From Chimonanthus salicifolius (lineage: Eukaryota > Streptophyta > Magnoliopsida > Laurales > Calycanthaceae), in assembly GCA_013350335.1 (NCBI GenBank), contig CM023539.1, positions 40,224,631-40,288,630 of the forward strand: DNA of 64,000 bases, given 5' to 3'. Positions 24,974 to 35,700 of the stretch are shown here, piece by piece (the stretch's first letter is position 1; every line of letters starts with the position of its first letter). Under the pieces are notes generated by a model. That model saw nothing but the letters and a program-made list of their open reading frames with translations, did no database searches and was not told the DNA's origin. Position numbers and translations under genes: made by a program.

Positions 24974-26186
24974 ATGGCCAAGTTCTCTTTCACAGTCTTC
25001 TTCTTCCTTGTTTTTCTATCTTCTCCTCGTCTGGTCTTTTCTTGATCTCCAATTGATGATTCCTATGTGCCTTATCATTTCTTAACCTTTCTTTCACTTT
25101 CAACATTCTTATGATTTTAATTCCCATCAAACAGGAGCATCTCTAAATGATTCTTGGCATTTAGTTGTATAATTAGAAATGCCGTATGAAGAGAATGTCT
25201 TGGGCTTGCTTCATGCATAATTCTATTATTTTGTCTAGATGTACTTCAACCAGTAATCTCCCACTTCAGGAAGCAGGAGGTGTCATGTTCGAGCTCCCAT
25301 GGTCTCACCCAGAGCCGTGTAGACCGTAAAGCCATTGAGGCGGTCTCCTTAGGCCCTCGTAAAAAATGCCCACTCATGTGGCCACTTGTATTACGGCAAG
25401 ACAACTGTTTAGCTGCCTGCTGCAAAACCCTAAAAAAGGGTCTCCATTTTTATGTTGCCGCATACCCTATGCTTTGGGCTCTCACTACTCTCTCTTGCTT
25501 CCTCTCACTGCTCTCTGAGTCTCTAACTGCGACACTACGAAACTACTTCTTGTGGGTTCTCCAATGGGCTTTCCCCTTGCCGATACTTTCTGGTGTTCTA
25601 AGGTACTTGGGTGTGTGAAAGTTTTTTGCTTTTCTTCATGGGTAACAAGTCTTTTAGATTTTGAGTTTGTTATGCTTTAATGCTTAATGGATTTTTTTCT
25701 TTTTGTAAGAAAATGGCAACTGCCCTCATTTTCTCTCTCTTCATCTCTCCTCTGTTTATTTGTGCTACTTTTGTAGCTGAAGATGTTGATGGCAAAAATA
25801 AACTGAAATGCAGAATTTGCTTCTGTTCATTTGCATTTTATTTGGAAGATGTTCTATCTTTTATGACCTTTTTTTGCAGCTGAAGTTCTTGATTGTAAAA
25901 CATTATAAGAACACGCTTTATCCATTCTGTTTGATATGCTTTTGGTGTTCTAAGCTATCTTAATAAGTTGGACTTCTAAAACCTTTTTGTTTTTCTTCCT
26001 GGGTTTTGACTGTTCAGCCTTTTGAATCTGAGTATGTAATGTTTTATAGGTTTCTTTCTTTCAGTAAGAAAATGGTCAGTTGCCTTTTTCTCTCTTTTCA
26101 CCGCTTCTCTGTTCATCACTAGTGCTTTTGTATCTAAACTCTAAAGATCTTGATTGAAAGAAGCTTTGAGATCATATGTCATTATT

Positions 26187-26252
<66 letters not shown>

Positions 26253-28104
26253 AATCTTTTAACTAATTTTAACTTTGTTTAGTGTTCTGAGTTATTTTCG
26301 TGAATACTGAATAGGAAGTGTTTTTACATGAATTTTCCACCTTTTCTTTATTTATTAAGCTTTGTTGCCCTTCAGCTTCTCCCCTACTTTTGCATTTGAA
26401 GATCTTAATGTTAGCAATATAATGAAGATTTGCTTTTCTAACTCGTCTTTCTAACGAGCAGAATATAGAAAAATTTAAAAAGCTATCTTTTGTAACATAG
26501 GCATTTGAAAATATGTTGATTTCTATTTGTTTTGGATTTCTTTGTGATCTCTAGGGGATGTTGCATTGAGTTTTCAACATTTGTTTTGTTTCTCTGTTGC
26601 ATTTTTTTGAGCTTTGTTGTTGAGTTTCTTTCCATTCTTTATTTATTGTTATTTTTTTTTTTTGGTTATTTAGGGCTTAAATTTTGGGTTTCATAGACTT
26701 CGAATGCTCTGCATAATTCAATTCTAAGTTTCTAACAATATATTTCGTATATGATAAAGCTGTGACTTTTAATTTAGAGATTTTTGATAAATTGGTAGAA
26801 TAATAGAGTACATTATAGCCATTCATTAATTCTCTTATTTTCGCGGTGTCTGGTTCTATTGTTCCTTAACCTTTCAATTTTAGTTCATTTTAATTGTTTT
26901 TAATTTTAAAGGTTTTTGTCTTGTGTATAATTGTGTTTTAATTATAAATATGTCTATTAGAAAATATGAATCTACACACCAAATATTATTGACAATACCT
27001 GTAACAGTTGCTTCTGCAGAAAGAAATTTTCAAAACTAAAATTGATAAACTCTTTTACACGATCAACAATGTAACAAGAAAGATTAAATGAATAAACATA
27101 TTATCAATTGAATACAAAATTTAATTAGTAATTTTGCATCTTAAAAAGCAAGAAAAATAGATTTTAGATAAATTCTTTTTATTATATATAATTAAAATTT
27201 TAATTAAATATTATTTATAATAATATGTTAAATACCAAGAAGGCCCATTTAGAGTTTTTGCCTTAGGCCTCAACTCGTGTGTAGATGGCCCTGGTCTCAC
27301 CTGGTGTGCCCTAAGAGCAGCGGGTATCACCTGTGGGGGTTTTATGCTGGGTTTTTCCGTGATTTCCCACACGTAAATTAAAAAAAAAACCTATTATTAT
27401 TGTGTTCTTAGCAATAATAGTTTTTTTTTCTAAATTTCTTTTCTAATAGTATCATCAATTATTTATAATAATAAGGAAAGTGATAGGAGTGAGTACTTTT
27501 AAGCTTTCTAGTCAAATTTTTTATCTCAAAGAAAGGTAGTGATTTTTGCACCATGAGTTGTTCTCAAGGTTCACAGAACTTTAAAAGAAATTTTAATTTT
27601 GTCCTTACTTTCTTCTTTCCCTCTCTTTTACTCTTTTCCAAAAGTAAAGGTAAAATTAAATGTTTTTAAAAAATTGGTGCACTATAAAAATAACTCATGG
27701 TACAAAAATCACTATCACTTTTTGAAACCCCCCACAGGTAATACCCACTGCCCTTTCAAACACACCAGGTGAGACTATGGAGGCTTGAACCTGACAACAC
27801 CTTCTTATTCGGGAGATTACCAATTAAATTATACCTATGTGGACTAAAAAAAATCACTATCATTATGTATATATGATGATTACTGATGTATAATTTTTTT
27901 TTTTTTTGAACAGTGGAGTTGGAAATTGTGAATGCAGCTGCATGCCAAGCCGTGTTGGATCCCAATGGCTGTGACCTCGCAAACTGCAAGAAACAATGCT
28001 TTGAAAAACATAGCAGCACCTTTGGTGGACAGTGTATTGAGAATGGTGCTACAGGAAAATACAAATGTCTTTGCGTTTACAATTGCCCACCTGCATTCCA
28101 TTGA
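24974..28104 (+). CDS. Defensin-like (LCR/DEFL) cysteine-rich secreted peptide, two exons
   Basis: Exon 1 (24974-25028) encodes a signal peptide starting MAKFSFTVFFFLVFLSSP; exon 2 (27914-28104) encodes ELEIVNAAACQAVLDPNGC and on to YKCLCVYNCPPAFH with TGA. The mature part has eight cysteines spaced C8C4C3C11C10C1C3C, with the C-x3-C and C-x-C pairs of CS-alpha-beta defensin-like proteins; such peptides act outside the cell in defence or pollen-pistil signalling. The acceptor is a strong T-tract plus CAG. The only donor giving the right phase is C|GTCTGG at 25028, a poor site, so exon 1 is less certain than exon 2. The intron is 2,885 bp because of four nested insertions. A donor-damaged pseudogene is possible. 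About 79 codons in total. Confidence 0.75.
25590..26420. repeat. Diverged tandem repeat (about 345 bp period, 2-3 units) inside the hAT element
   Basis: GGTGTTCTAAGGTACTTGGG...GTAAGAAAATGGCAACTGCC at 25590-25720 recurs as GGTGTTCTAAGCTATCTT...GTAAGAAAATGGTCAGTTGCC at 25935-26080, with a weaker third copy starting AGTGTTCTGAGTTATTT near 26281. Confidence 0.7.
26188..26250. repeat. (TA)n microsatellite
   Basis: About 31 TA units without interruption, inside the hAT element. Confidence 0.97.
27535..27862. mobile_element. TIR-type MITE, copy 1, interrupted by SINE copy D
   Basis: The left end GGTAGTGATTTTTGCACCAT pairs with the right end, whose reverse complement is TGATAGTGATTTTTGTACCA. The centre is C/T-rich (TTTCTTCTTTCCCTCTCT). 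SINE D has inserted in the right terminal repeat, duplicating AAAAATCACTATCA. The element ends about 50 bp before defensin-like exon 2. Confidence 0.75.
27718..27848 (-). mobile_element. tRNA-derived SINE, copy D, TSD AAAAATCACTATCA
   Basis: On the minus strand it reads CATAGGTATAATTTAATTGG (A box), AGGTTCAAGCCTCC (B box) and GTCTCACCTGGTGTG with the shared tail. A perfect 14 bp TSD lies at 27704-27717 and 27849-27862. It sits within the MITE at 27535. Confidence 0.92.
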
Positions 28105-28275
28105 AGTTCCTATCAAAGGCCAATATTTTACTAAAATAAAGTAATATAGAAGGAGAGAAGTTGATGAATAAATGTATTGCACCTTAAGGAGAATAAAAGA
28201 GATTCTATCTTTTATGAACTCATATGTAATTGTTGTGTTAATCATTTTGATAAAAAAAAATTATATTTTTTCAAA

Positions 28276-28454
28276 GGGTAATGACTTTTCACCCACATTT
28301 TCTCTTATGGTGCAATTCTTTTAAAAAAATTTCTAAATTTCACTATTTCTCTCCTCCCTTCTCTTTTCCTCTTTCCTAAAAACATGGGCAATTTTGGAAA
28401 TTTATTTTAAAGGAGTGCACATAGGAGAAAATGAGTGTGTAAAAGTCACTACCC
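28276..28454. mobile_element. TIR-type MITE, copy 2 (179 bp), TSD TTTCAAA
   Basis: GGGTAATGACTTTTCACCCA at the left and, reverse-complemented from the right, GGGTAGTGACTTTTACACAC; pairing extends about 55 bp. TTTCAAA flanks both ends (28269-28275, 28455-28461). The centre is C/T-rich like copy 1. It lies about 170 bp after the defensin-like stop codon. Confidence 0.85.
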
Positions 28455-28461
28455 TTTCAAA

Positions 28462-29471
28462 AGTATTGGCATTTAGACGGCACTATAAATAAAAAGATTA
28501 GAGGTCATCTTTTCAGAAAAATCCAGAGAAAATGGCTCTAAACTACCTGAAAGAAAGTAGTAAAAAACTAATTAGGCCATGTTTGTTTGCATAGGTTATT
28601 TAGAAATGTAGATTTTTTGGATTAAAAAAAATAAAAAATCATCACATGTTTTCGTGTTTGATCACACTAGCATTCGACTCGACCCATTTATTAAATCCAA
28701 CGACAAGACCCAACTAAGTTTTAAAGAGGTGATCTAACTCGATTCATTTATTAAATAAAATTAACCTAATTCGATTAATGAGTTTAACCAACTCAGTTTA
28801 TTTACAAAATAGATTCAGTCAATGGGTTATGATCCATTTAATGAATGAGTTGACCTAAACTTAGTAGATGACCAAGCTTATATGCACCAACTATACTCAA
28901 CTTATTTATTAGAAGTTTAACTCTACTTGTACCAAACTTGACCCACTTATTAAATGAGTCCCTTTGAGTTAGGCTCACTCTAGCTAAGCCTAAAATGTCA
29001 AGCCTATATTAGAATTTGGGTTAGACCGGACCTGGTAAATGAAAAATCAACTTTATCCAAAAGGCCCAAACTTGGGCAATGGTTTATAAAATCTAATTTC
29101 TTTAGTTAATAATTTATCTAAATATAAAATTTATGTAATATATAATTTATATTTTAATACGATTACAAAAGATATTTGCTTTATGCCCCGAATAAGCCTG
29201 AACCCTTTAAGTCCTCATAAGCATTTTAGGCTTGAAATCGGGCTGGGCCTACAAATAAAATTTGGGCCAAACTTGGATTTGATTAATTCAGATTAACTCA
29301 GGCCTATGGTGGAGCTTGGACAATCCCTAAAGCCAACACAATCCATTTAAGTTGGAATTCTAACTTGACACATTTATCAATCAATTTTTCCTCATAAAGA
29401 TTTAGTTACAAACTAAAATAAAAATATTTTTGAATCAGAAAACTTTAGAAAATACCCTTACAAGAATCCAA
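28462..29471. other. Intergenic, rich in recurring CCATTTATTAAAT-type words
   Basis: No gene. From about 28,665 to 29,000 the word (C)CATTTATTAAAT and its near-complement recur (28684, 28744, 28849, 28907, 28952), resembling the word-array elements elsewhere in the window. No terminal repeats could be defined. Confidence 0.5.
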
Positions 29472-30130
29472 GTCAATCGATTGGATCATTGAAACAAGGA
29501 TCAATGTAGTAGCACTTAGAAATAATTTAAAATATAAGAATAAGCATAGAATCATAGTTTTTATTTAGAGTTTAATTTCTATATTTGGTTGTATTGTAAA
29601 TTATCTATCCCCTCTTCTATGTATTTAGAACTTGTAATCTCTTGACCCTAGGTACTCCGATATACATAGTTGAATTCATTAATGGGCTTAATAGATCACA
29701 AAAATAGAAGGCCTATCTAAGATATTTTATAATCTATTTTATTATTGCTCTAGTACTAAACAATTGTGAATCTGAATTGTTTATGGCTGGTGTTGATTTG
29801 GCAAATATGGCCACGTCGAGTTTGTAGATAGCCAAAGATTCTTGTATCTAGGAAAAAATCTCGTATCGGCTGAGAAATTTCTCTCTCCTATTTTTTTAAT
29901 TAAAACCACTGATATTGGCAATATATATCAGATATCGGCTGATATCACAAATATCGACTGATACATATCGTATCGAGAACCTTTATATATCGGCCGATAC
30001 GTACCCCTACTTGTATCCAAATCCCTAATCATAATTTGAATTAAAAAGGTCATTATCATAGAAAAATATCATAAAGATCTTTTGGTTTATTACATCATTT
30101 CTATACTATTAATCTATATGCAAGTATTCT
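29472..30130 (+). repeat. Segmental duplication, copy 2, with MITE insertion
   Basis: This matches 24381-24780 (AAACAAGGATCAATGTAGTAGCACTTAGAAAT, AGATATTTTATAATCTATTT, CCACGTCGAGTTTG, TAATCTATATGCAAGTA), with an additional short segment near 29,655-29,720 and the MITE at 29849-30009. No defensin-like exon follows it. Confidence 0.85.
29849..30009. mobile_element. hAT-like MITE with TATCGGCCGATA-type words (161 bp), TSD CTTGTATC
   Basis: The right end reads GATACGTACCCCTA; the left end is TAGGAAAAAA, so the expected TAGGGGT has decayed. CTTGTATC at 29841-29848 and 30010-30017 is a perfect 8 bp TSD. The related sequence at 24,664 is the unoccupied site. Inside are TATCGGCTGA, ATATCGACTGATA and TATCGGCCGATAC words. 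Confidence 0.85.
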
Positions 30131-30528
30131 ATGATTCAATTTGGTTTTACAAATATACACAACTGTAGTCTTTTGCTTTCTCATGTTATGCTTTCAAATC
30201 TTACTTGATATTTGTAAGTCCCAAGGGTTCAAGATTCACATAGATAATAAGTCCTTAAATTGATATATTGGATTTATAGATATTTATATGTTCTTTGCTT
30301 TGGTGAGATTATCAGCTTTTCTCAAATTTATCCAACTTTATATTTTTAATTGCTAATAGCGAAAATAAAGACCATATTTATTTGAATATGATAGATTTGA
30401 GAGAATATTTATTATTTGTTTAGTGGATTAAGTTTCGAGACTATTATATGTTAGTTTATAAGATCATTTAAAGCGTAAAATTTACAAAAGTTTGTATATG
30501 TAACTAAAATCAATTTTTTCTCCATGTT
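30131..30528. other. Intergenic, nothing recognised
   Basis: A second defensin-like gene would be expected here if the segmental duplication had included it; I see no MAK-type signal peptide or cysteine pattern. Confidence 0.5.
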
Positions 30529-30543
30529 AAAGTTTATAATACA

Positions 30544-30706
30544 TATGGGTGTAGCTCAACTGGTTAACCTCTTGTCTCAAGAAGTGGAAGGTGCTAAGCT
30601 CGAGCCCCATGGCCTAACCTGGTATACCCTAAGGGCAGTGGGTATCTCCCGTAGGGGCTAGAGGCTGAGTTTCCTACGATTTCCCACATATAAATTCAAA
30701 AAAAAA
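30544..30706 (+). mobile_element. tRNA-derived SINE, copy B, TSD AAAGTTTATAATACA
   Basis: A box GGTGTAGCTCAACTGG, B box TAAGCTCGAGCCCC, body GGTATACCCTAAGGGCAGTG, then an A tail. A 15 bp TSD is present at 30529-30543 and 30704-30718, overlapping the tail. This is the best-preserved copy. Confidence 0.95.
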
Positions 30707-30718
30707 GTTTATAATACA

Positions 30719-31659
30719 GTTTTCTTATCAGTGGAAAATTGAATAGATTTAGAGTAAAATTTCATAACATTGTCTCATTAAAAATTTATGGTCTCTACCC
30801 ACCAGCATTATAGAAAAAAAGAAATAAAAATAGAAACTAATATATAGTCCCATATCAGCGAAATCCTCTACGCATATCATATTAGTGAAAAATGACAGAT
30901 ATGTGATATTATTGGCAAAAAAAAAAAAAAAATGTTAAAAAATGCAGAATCATAATAGAAAAATTGGATAAATTGGGAATCCCATTTTGTGCATGTAGAG
31001 ATGGACCTTTGTAAATAATATTATACCTTAGAACTTATAAGTGCCAATGTAGTGTTCCCCGTTCCGTATTCGTAGACTCATCTACATATTCATAAATGCT
31101 AATGTTTTAGGTGTCTCACCCAACTAATTTTTAGAGACTGTATAAACCTGGATAAGGTCAATCAATAGAAAGTGATCATTTGGAGTTAGAATGTGAATCA
31201 AATAAATATTGGTGTCTAGATTTATGGTATGGTGTGTTTGTTTATCTTTTTATTGTGCTGTGATTGATCCGTTGATTTATTTTCTGCATAAATTATTTCT
31301 AACGGCTATGACGATAAAAGTATTGAAGATTTTAAATTTTAAATTTATGACCGTTGATTATTGACAAATGATCAAAGTACCTAGATTATGAGCAATAATC
31401 ACTTGTCCATGTTTCCAACATGCACCATGACCTTTAATAACATTAACTTTAGAACCTATTAATATAAGTTTTGCAAATGGGGTTTTGGTACTAAAACTCT
31501 ACATTCTTTGTGTGCTTGTCTCAATCTCTTTTCATTTTCACCTATTTTCACAACTAGTTCTTTGTGCCTTTTTATAATAACTTTCTACTTTTTGTGTTTA
31601 TTACATAGAGCATCTTAAACTGGTTTTTGACATACAAAGTCATAGATCAATAAATGCAT
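30719..31659. other. Intergenic, nothing recognised
   Basis: A/T-rich, no long frames, no repeat structure noticed beyond A runs. Confidence 0.45.
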
Positions 31660-32044
31660 CAGGGGTGCAAAAAACGCCCCGCCGATAATTTGCATATCGG
31701 CCGATATGATTCTCTCTCCTCTTTTTTTTTTTTTTAAATATCGGTATTATTTTATTATTTTATTTTTCTAAATTAAAAAATATAAAAAAACTGAAAAAAT
31801 AAACTATTTAAAAAAAAAAAAAAACGTAAATATCGGCAGATATTTCGACTCGGGCCCATCACCATTTTGAATTTTTTTTTTAAATATAGATATAAATTAT
31901 ATCGGCCGATATCGGACAGATATATATTGCCGATATATCGGTTATATCGGCCGATAAATATGATGTACGGCCGATATTATACGTATTGATCAATATTGAA
32001 CGGCTCTTTAAAACCGAACGTATCGGCCGATATCTGTACCCCTG
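31660..32044. mobile_element. hAT-like MITE with dense TATCGGCCGATA words (385 bp)
   Basis: The ends are CAGGGGTGCA and, reverse-complemented, CAGGGGTACAGATA. Flanks AAATGCAT (31652-31659) and AGATGCAT (32045-32052) form an 8 bp TSD with one mismatch. The palindrome TATCGGCCGATA and close variants occur at least eight times, clustered toward the right half. Confidence 0.82.
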
Positions 32045-32429
32045 AGATGCATCATTGTACCGAAGGGCTAGTCGGTGAGACCGTTTGCAATGCTGATTAA
32101 TATTAGTACATGGCAAAAACCATTTTAAAGAGAGCAACATACTAATGTGACTTAGAGCATCAACAATCTATTATCATACTTTTGTTTCAAGAATCTTAAA
32201 ATGGTTTTACGACTCAATCAAGTATTCAATCAGATCAATTATCTAAATTGACAATCAATAAAGAAATTCGTGAAAAAAATAACTTAAAATAGAAAAAAAC
32301 ATATGTTAAGATTGAATTTCTTGACTTGGATGGATTCATTTCAACATCATCTTATTATTACCGAAAAATAGAGGAAATTTGTATAAGAATAAGTAAAAAT
32401 ATAATTTTTTTTTTTATAATTATATTTGA

Positions 32430-32600
32430 TGAGTTTGGAGGAATGCAAGGTCTGAGCCTGATCCAAATTTCAATCCTGTTAATTTGGGCTAGGCTCTAAT
32501 CAAGTAGATTTGGGCTCTAAAATTTCTAGATCGGGTCGGGTCGGTAGGGTTGAGCCCGAGCCAAGTTCACCCGTTGGCTGATTTTGGGCACATGAAAATA
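32430..32600. other. GGGTCGGGTCGG word cluster just upstream of RRP4
   Basis: Contains TTTGGGCTAGGCTC, TTTGGGCTCTAAAA, TCGGGTCGGGTCGG and TGAGCCCGAGCC, words like those of the element at 23831. Ends were not defined. It lies 130-300 bp before the RRP4 ATG and so may overlap its promoter. Confidence 0.45.
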
Positions 32601-32673
32601 TGAAATAAACGGTCGAGATGTTGTCCTTAAACCTCTTATCAATTTTACACCCTCCCCTTCAAAACCCCCTTTG

Positions 32674-32699
32674 CCTCTCTCTCTCTCTCTCTCTCTCTC
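32674..32699 (+). promoter_or_regulatory. CT-repeat tract in the probable RRP4 5' leader
   Basis: A CT run lies 35 bp before the ATG, followed by a GAGAGAGAGA tract right at the start codon. C/T tracts near transcription starts are common in plant promoters. A role here is inference. Confidence 0.55.
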
Positions 32700-32733
32700 C
32701 TTGCGATCTTTTTTCTATACTCGAGAGAGAGAG

Positions 32734-35700
32734 ATGAGAGGATTGCAAGTTTCTCTGAATCAAACGCAGAAGGTGAGATTTCAGGCAGCACTGCAAGACC
32801 TCCAAGACCTCTCATCTTCTGCTGCTTCTTCTGTCGTCACCGTTACCGACACCATTCCCGTCAATCACGAAGATGGCGTACTCAAGTTTGTATCTGTTAC
32901 TTCTACTACTTTACTATTTTTTTTCTCTATTTCCCCCCTGCCTTCTAGAAATCATGTGCCTGCATTCTCTCCCTCAGCTGTTCTTTTTTACTTGTTATCT
33001 TGATGGTTTCAGTTCGGGGTTCTTTTGATTTCATCAGCGCCATTTTGCTTTCCATGGGGAATTTCACTAGGAAAGTTTTCTGTTCAGAACTTGCTGAGCA
33101 CCTTTTTCTGTGGAGGGCTCATTTTGGCTCTGTCAACACTCCATATTTTGGATTGTATCTATGCCCAGTTTCACCCTTTTCCAAGTTAAACTTGCTCTTG
33201 GATTAAAACCAAGTTATGAGGATCATTAACTCTCTATGACCTTTAAAACCACGGTCAGATTGTTTTATTCAAAGCTGATTCTTGGTGGGCCCTCTATTCA
33301 AGTTTAGCCTCTCCAATTAATCTCTCTCCATGCCCGAAGGTAGGCCCTGCAAAAAGATGCTCAACAAGATCTCATTTTGGTTTTGTTGAATCGATCATTT
33401 CCTGAATTCATGCTTGATATCAGATTGGGCAGTGGGGGCTGCACTGCTGGGCTCTACCCTCAGTTTGCTGAAACTCTTCTGGAGAGGATTTCATATGATG
33501 GCTACTTGATGGTGCTTATTAATTAATTGTTATGATTTAGAAAAGGATTTGGTGCACCTGTTTGAAAATTTGGCAGAAAGAGGCTGATGATTGTTGGCAA
33601 GGAACTTCCCTCCAGACTTCCTATGCGTTGCCTCTCCATTAGTAGATCAGTAAACCATCTTCCCTACTTTTATGAACTGAAAACGTAGAAGACAGAATGT
33701 ATATTATCAGGGTGAATGTCAATTTTTTCCTCTTTCACGATTGATTTAACCCCTACTTGGAATCCTGTCAACTTGAGATGTTTGTGGCTGTCCGATTGAT
33801 TTGCGATGGGGCACAAACTGGTGCAAAGAAAATCACTGAATTGCTGATATGCGCTCATGTTTTACTAGTTGACCATATGCATGTTGATTTGTGAACACCC
33901 CATTCAAGAAGTTTATCATTCTGCAAATGGTTCTTTAGAGCCCCTTTCTCTGCAATAGGCATTTTCCTAGAGAAGAATAGGGAAATAGAGTTTGGAGAAG
34001 GATGGAGACTGAAAGATCAAGAGTGAAGTCTAATGTGTACTCTTTTTTCTTACCCCCACAATAGCCTCAAAGGAATTGATGGTTTTGAAGAATGTTGCTA
34101 CCAATAATTACATTTTCCCTGCATATTTAGGGTTTACATATTTTTTTTTTTTTAATGCTTCCACCCATGTCATTCCACTTTATTTTGTTATTCTTAATAG
34201 TTATAACTTATAACATCATCAACTTTGATATTTCTATCTTAGATTTCACCTCTGTAATTTATTAATTTCTATTCTTTTTGTTCTTCTGTTTCCTCTTTTT
34301 TAATAAGACATTTGTTTGAATGTTGGTTTAAGGGGGCATGGAACCTCAGAGCTAAATGGTGAAATAGTTGCAACATTGTGTGGTGCTGTTGAGCGTGTCA
34401 ACAAATTGGTTTATGTTCGCCCTTTCAGAGCCAGGTACCTGCAAAGCTATCTATCGTCTTCAGCTTACAACTTGTGGTTCATGACATTTAGAGTAACAGG
34501 GAAATTGCGATATCTTTAGATTGACTGCCAAAGCTTATGAGTCTTTCATACTTTTTGAACTTTAAACTATTACATTGGATTGTTGATGATGAATGATAAG
34601 AGAAGAAAAATGGAACTTCAGTTCATGGTTACTGTTGCAAGGCAAGTTTCCTTTTTTTTCTTCTCCTTTCTGAAATGGAAGACAAGTTTCCTTGTAAATC
34701 TGTCGTGCAATTCCATTGGAAGTGAAACATTGGCAAGGTTTGCCCTTTATGTGTTCTCATTTGGTGTTCATACTGTTTAAATTGGTTATGGAATTGAGTA
34801 TTTTCACTATCCTTAGAAAGATATTTAAATTAAATTGGATCACGACTTCTTTTCATTATGTGGGTATATAGACATTTTTTTTTTTGATGACCGAAGGTGT
34901 TCAGGTGTCTCATCCGTAGGGGACTTTATCCTACTAATCATTTTTTAAGATACTTTTGTTCATTGTTTGTATGGACGACAAAGAATTTTGATGCAAGTCA
35001 GGGCCAATATTGCAGAGGTTTCTTTGCTTGGATGCCATAATGAGCACTTACGTGACACGAGGCCCATGACACCCTTCTTATCATACATATCATGCTCCAT
35101 AACAAACTTCCATTGCTCCAAATACAAATTCAAGGACAAATGTATTTTTGACCAAAGTTGTACTGATCGTTCCAATAAATTGAAAATACTTGATGTGAAA
35201 GAAAAACATAACTAAATAGTAGTAACTTTCATAGTCCCCCCTCTCCCTTTTCTTCTTCTCTCTCTCTCTCTCTTACAAAACACCTTACTCTTTGAAATAA
35301 TCCTTCATAGTCTCTTACATGTTTAGATTCATGACTTCACATTTTCTAACTAGACTTCACCATGAGTTCATAAATGGCCCCCTTTGCCATCCTCTTTCAG
35401 TTGGACTCACATGGGTCAACTTTAGCATTGTGTTAGGCATGAAAAAAAAGAATTTCAATGATTAATATGATTTCACCTTCAAAGTGAGTGGATTTGATTG
35501 GCTCCACCTTTGTTAAAGTGGGCCCCATTTTGATTAAGAAGGAAAAAAAGGAATTTTTACTTGGTTGACTTTAATAGACCTACCAAAAAGACAAGTTCTG
35601 ATAGTCCCACTAACTCCAAGATGGGCCCACAAGCACATTGTTGAGCTATAACAAATTCCATTAAGACTAGTTCTCTGTGATACCCCCACCTTGAGGGTGC

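Larger units (their letters stand above)
25310..27293 (+). mobile_element. hAT DNA transposon remnant (1,984 bp), 8 bp TSD GTCTCACC
   Basis: The ends are CAGAGCCGTGTAGAC and, reverse-complemented, CAGGGCCATCTACAC. The 8 bp GTCTCACC flanks both sides (25302-25309 and 27294-27301), the hAT signature. Near 26,990-27,120 the plus strand keeps a decayed transposase dimerisation domain: TIPVTVASAERNF, then after a one-base loss KLKLINSFTRSTM, then QERLNE. Internal stops, frameshifts and lack of the catalytic region show it is non-autonomous. A diverged tandem repeat of about 345 bp occupies 25590-26420, and an AT microsatellite lies within. Confidence 0.92.
25231..27389 (+). mobile_element. tRNA-derived SINE, copy C, split by a hAT element
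   Basis: The head (25231-25309, with B box TGTTCGAGCTCCCATGGTCT) and tail (27302-27389, TGGTGTGCCCTAAGAGCAG onward with A tail) join to match copies A and B. CTATTATT at 25223-25230 and CTATTATTAT at 27390 give the SINE's own TSD. The 1,984 bp between the halves is a hAT transposon. Confidence 0.9.

Noticed and set aside
25310..27293. Functional hAT transposase gene
   Set aside because: Only the dimerisation region is recognisable and it has a one-base loss and stops; 2 kb is too short for a complete transposase with its DDE region.
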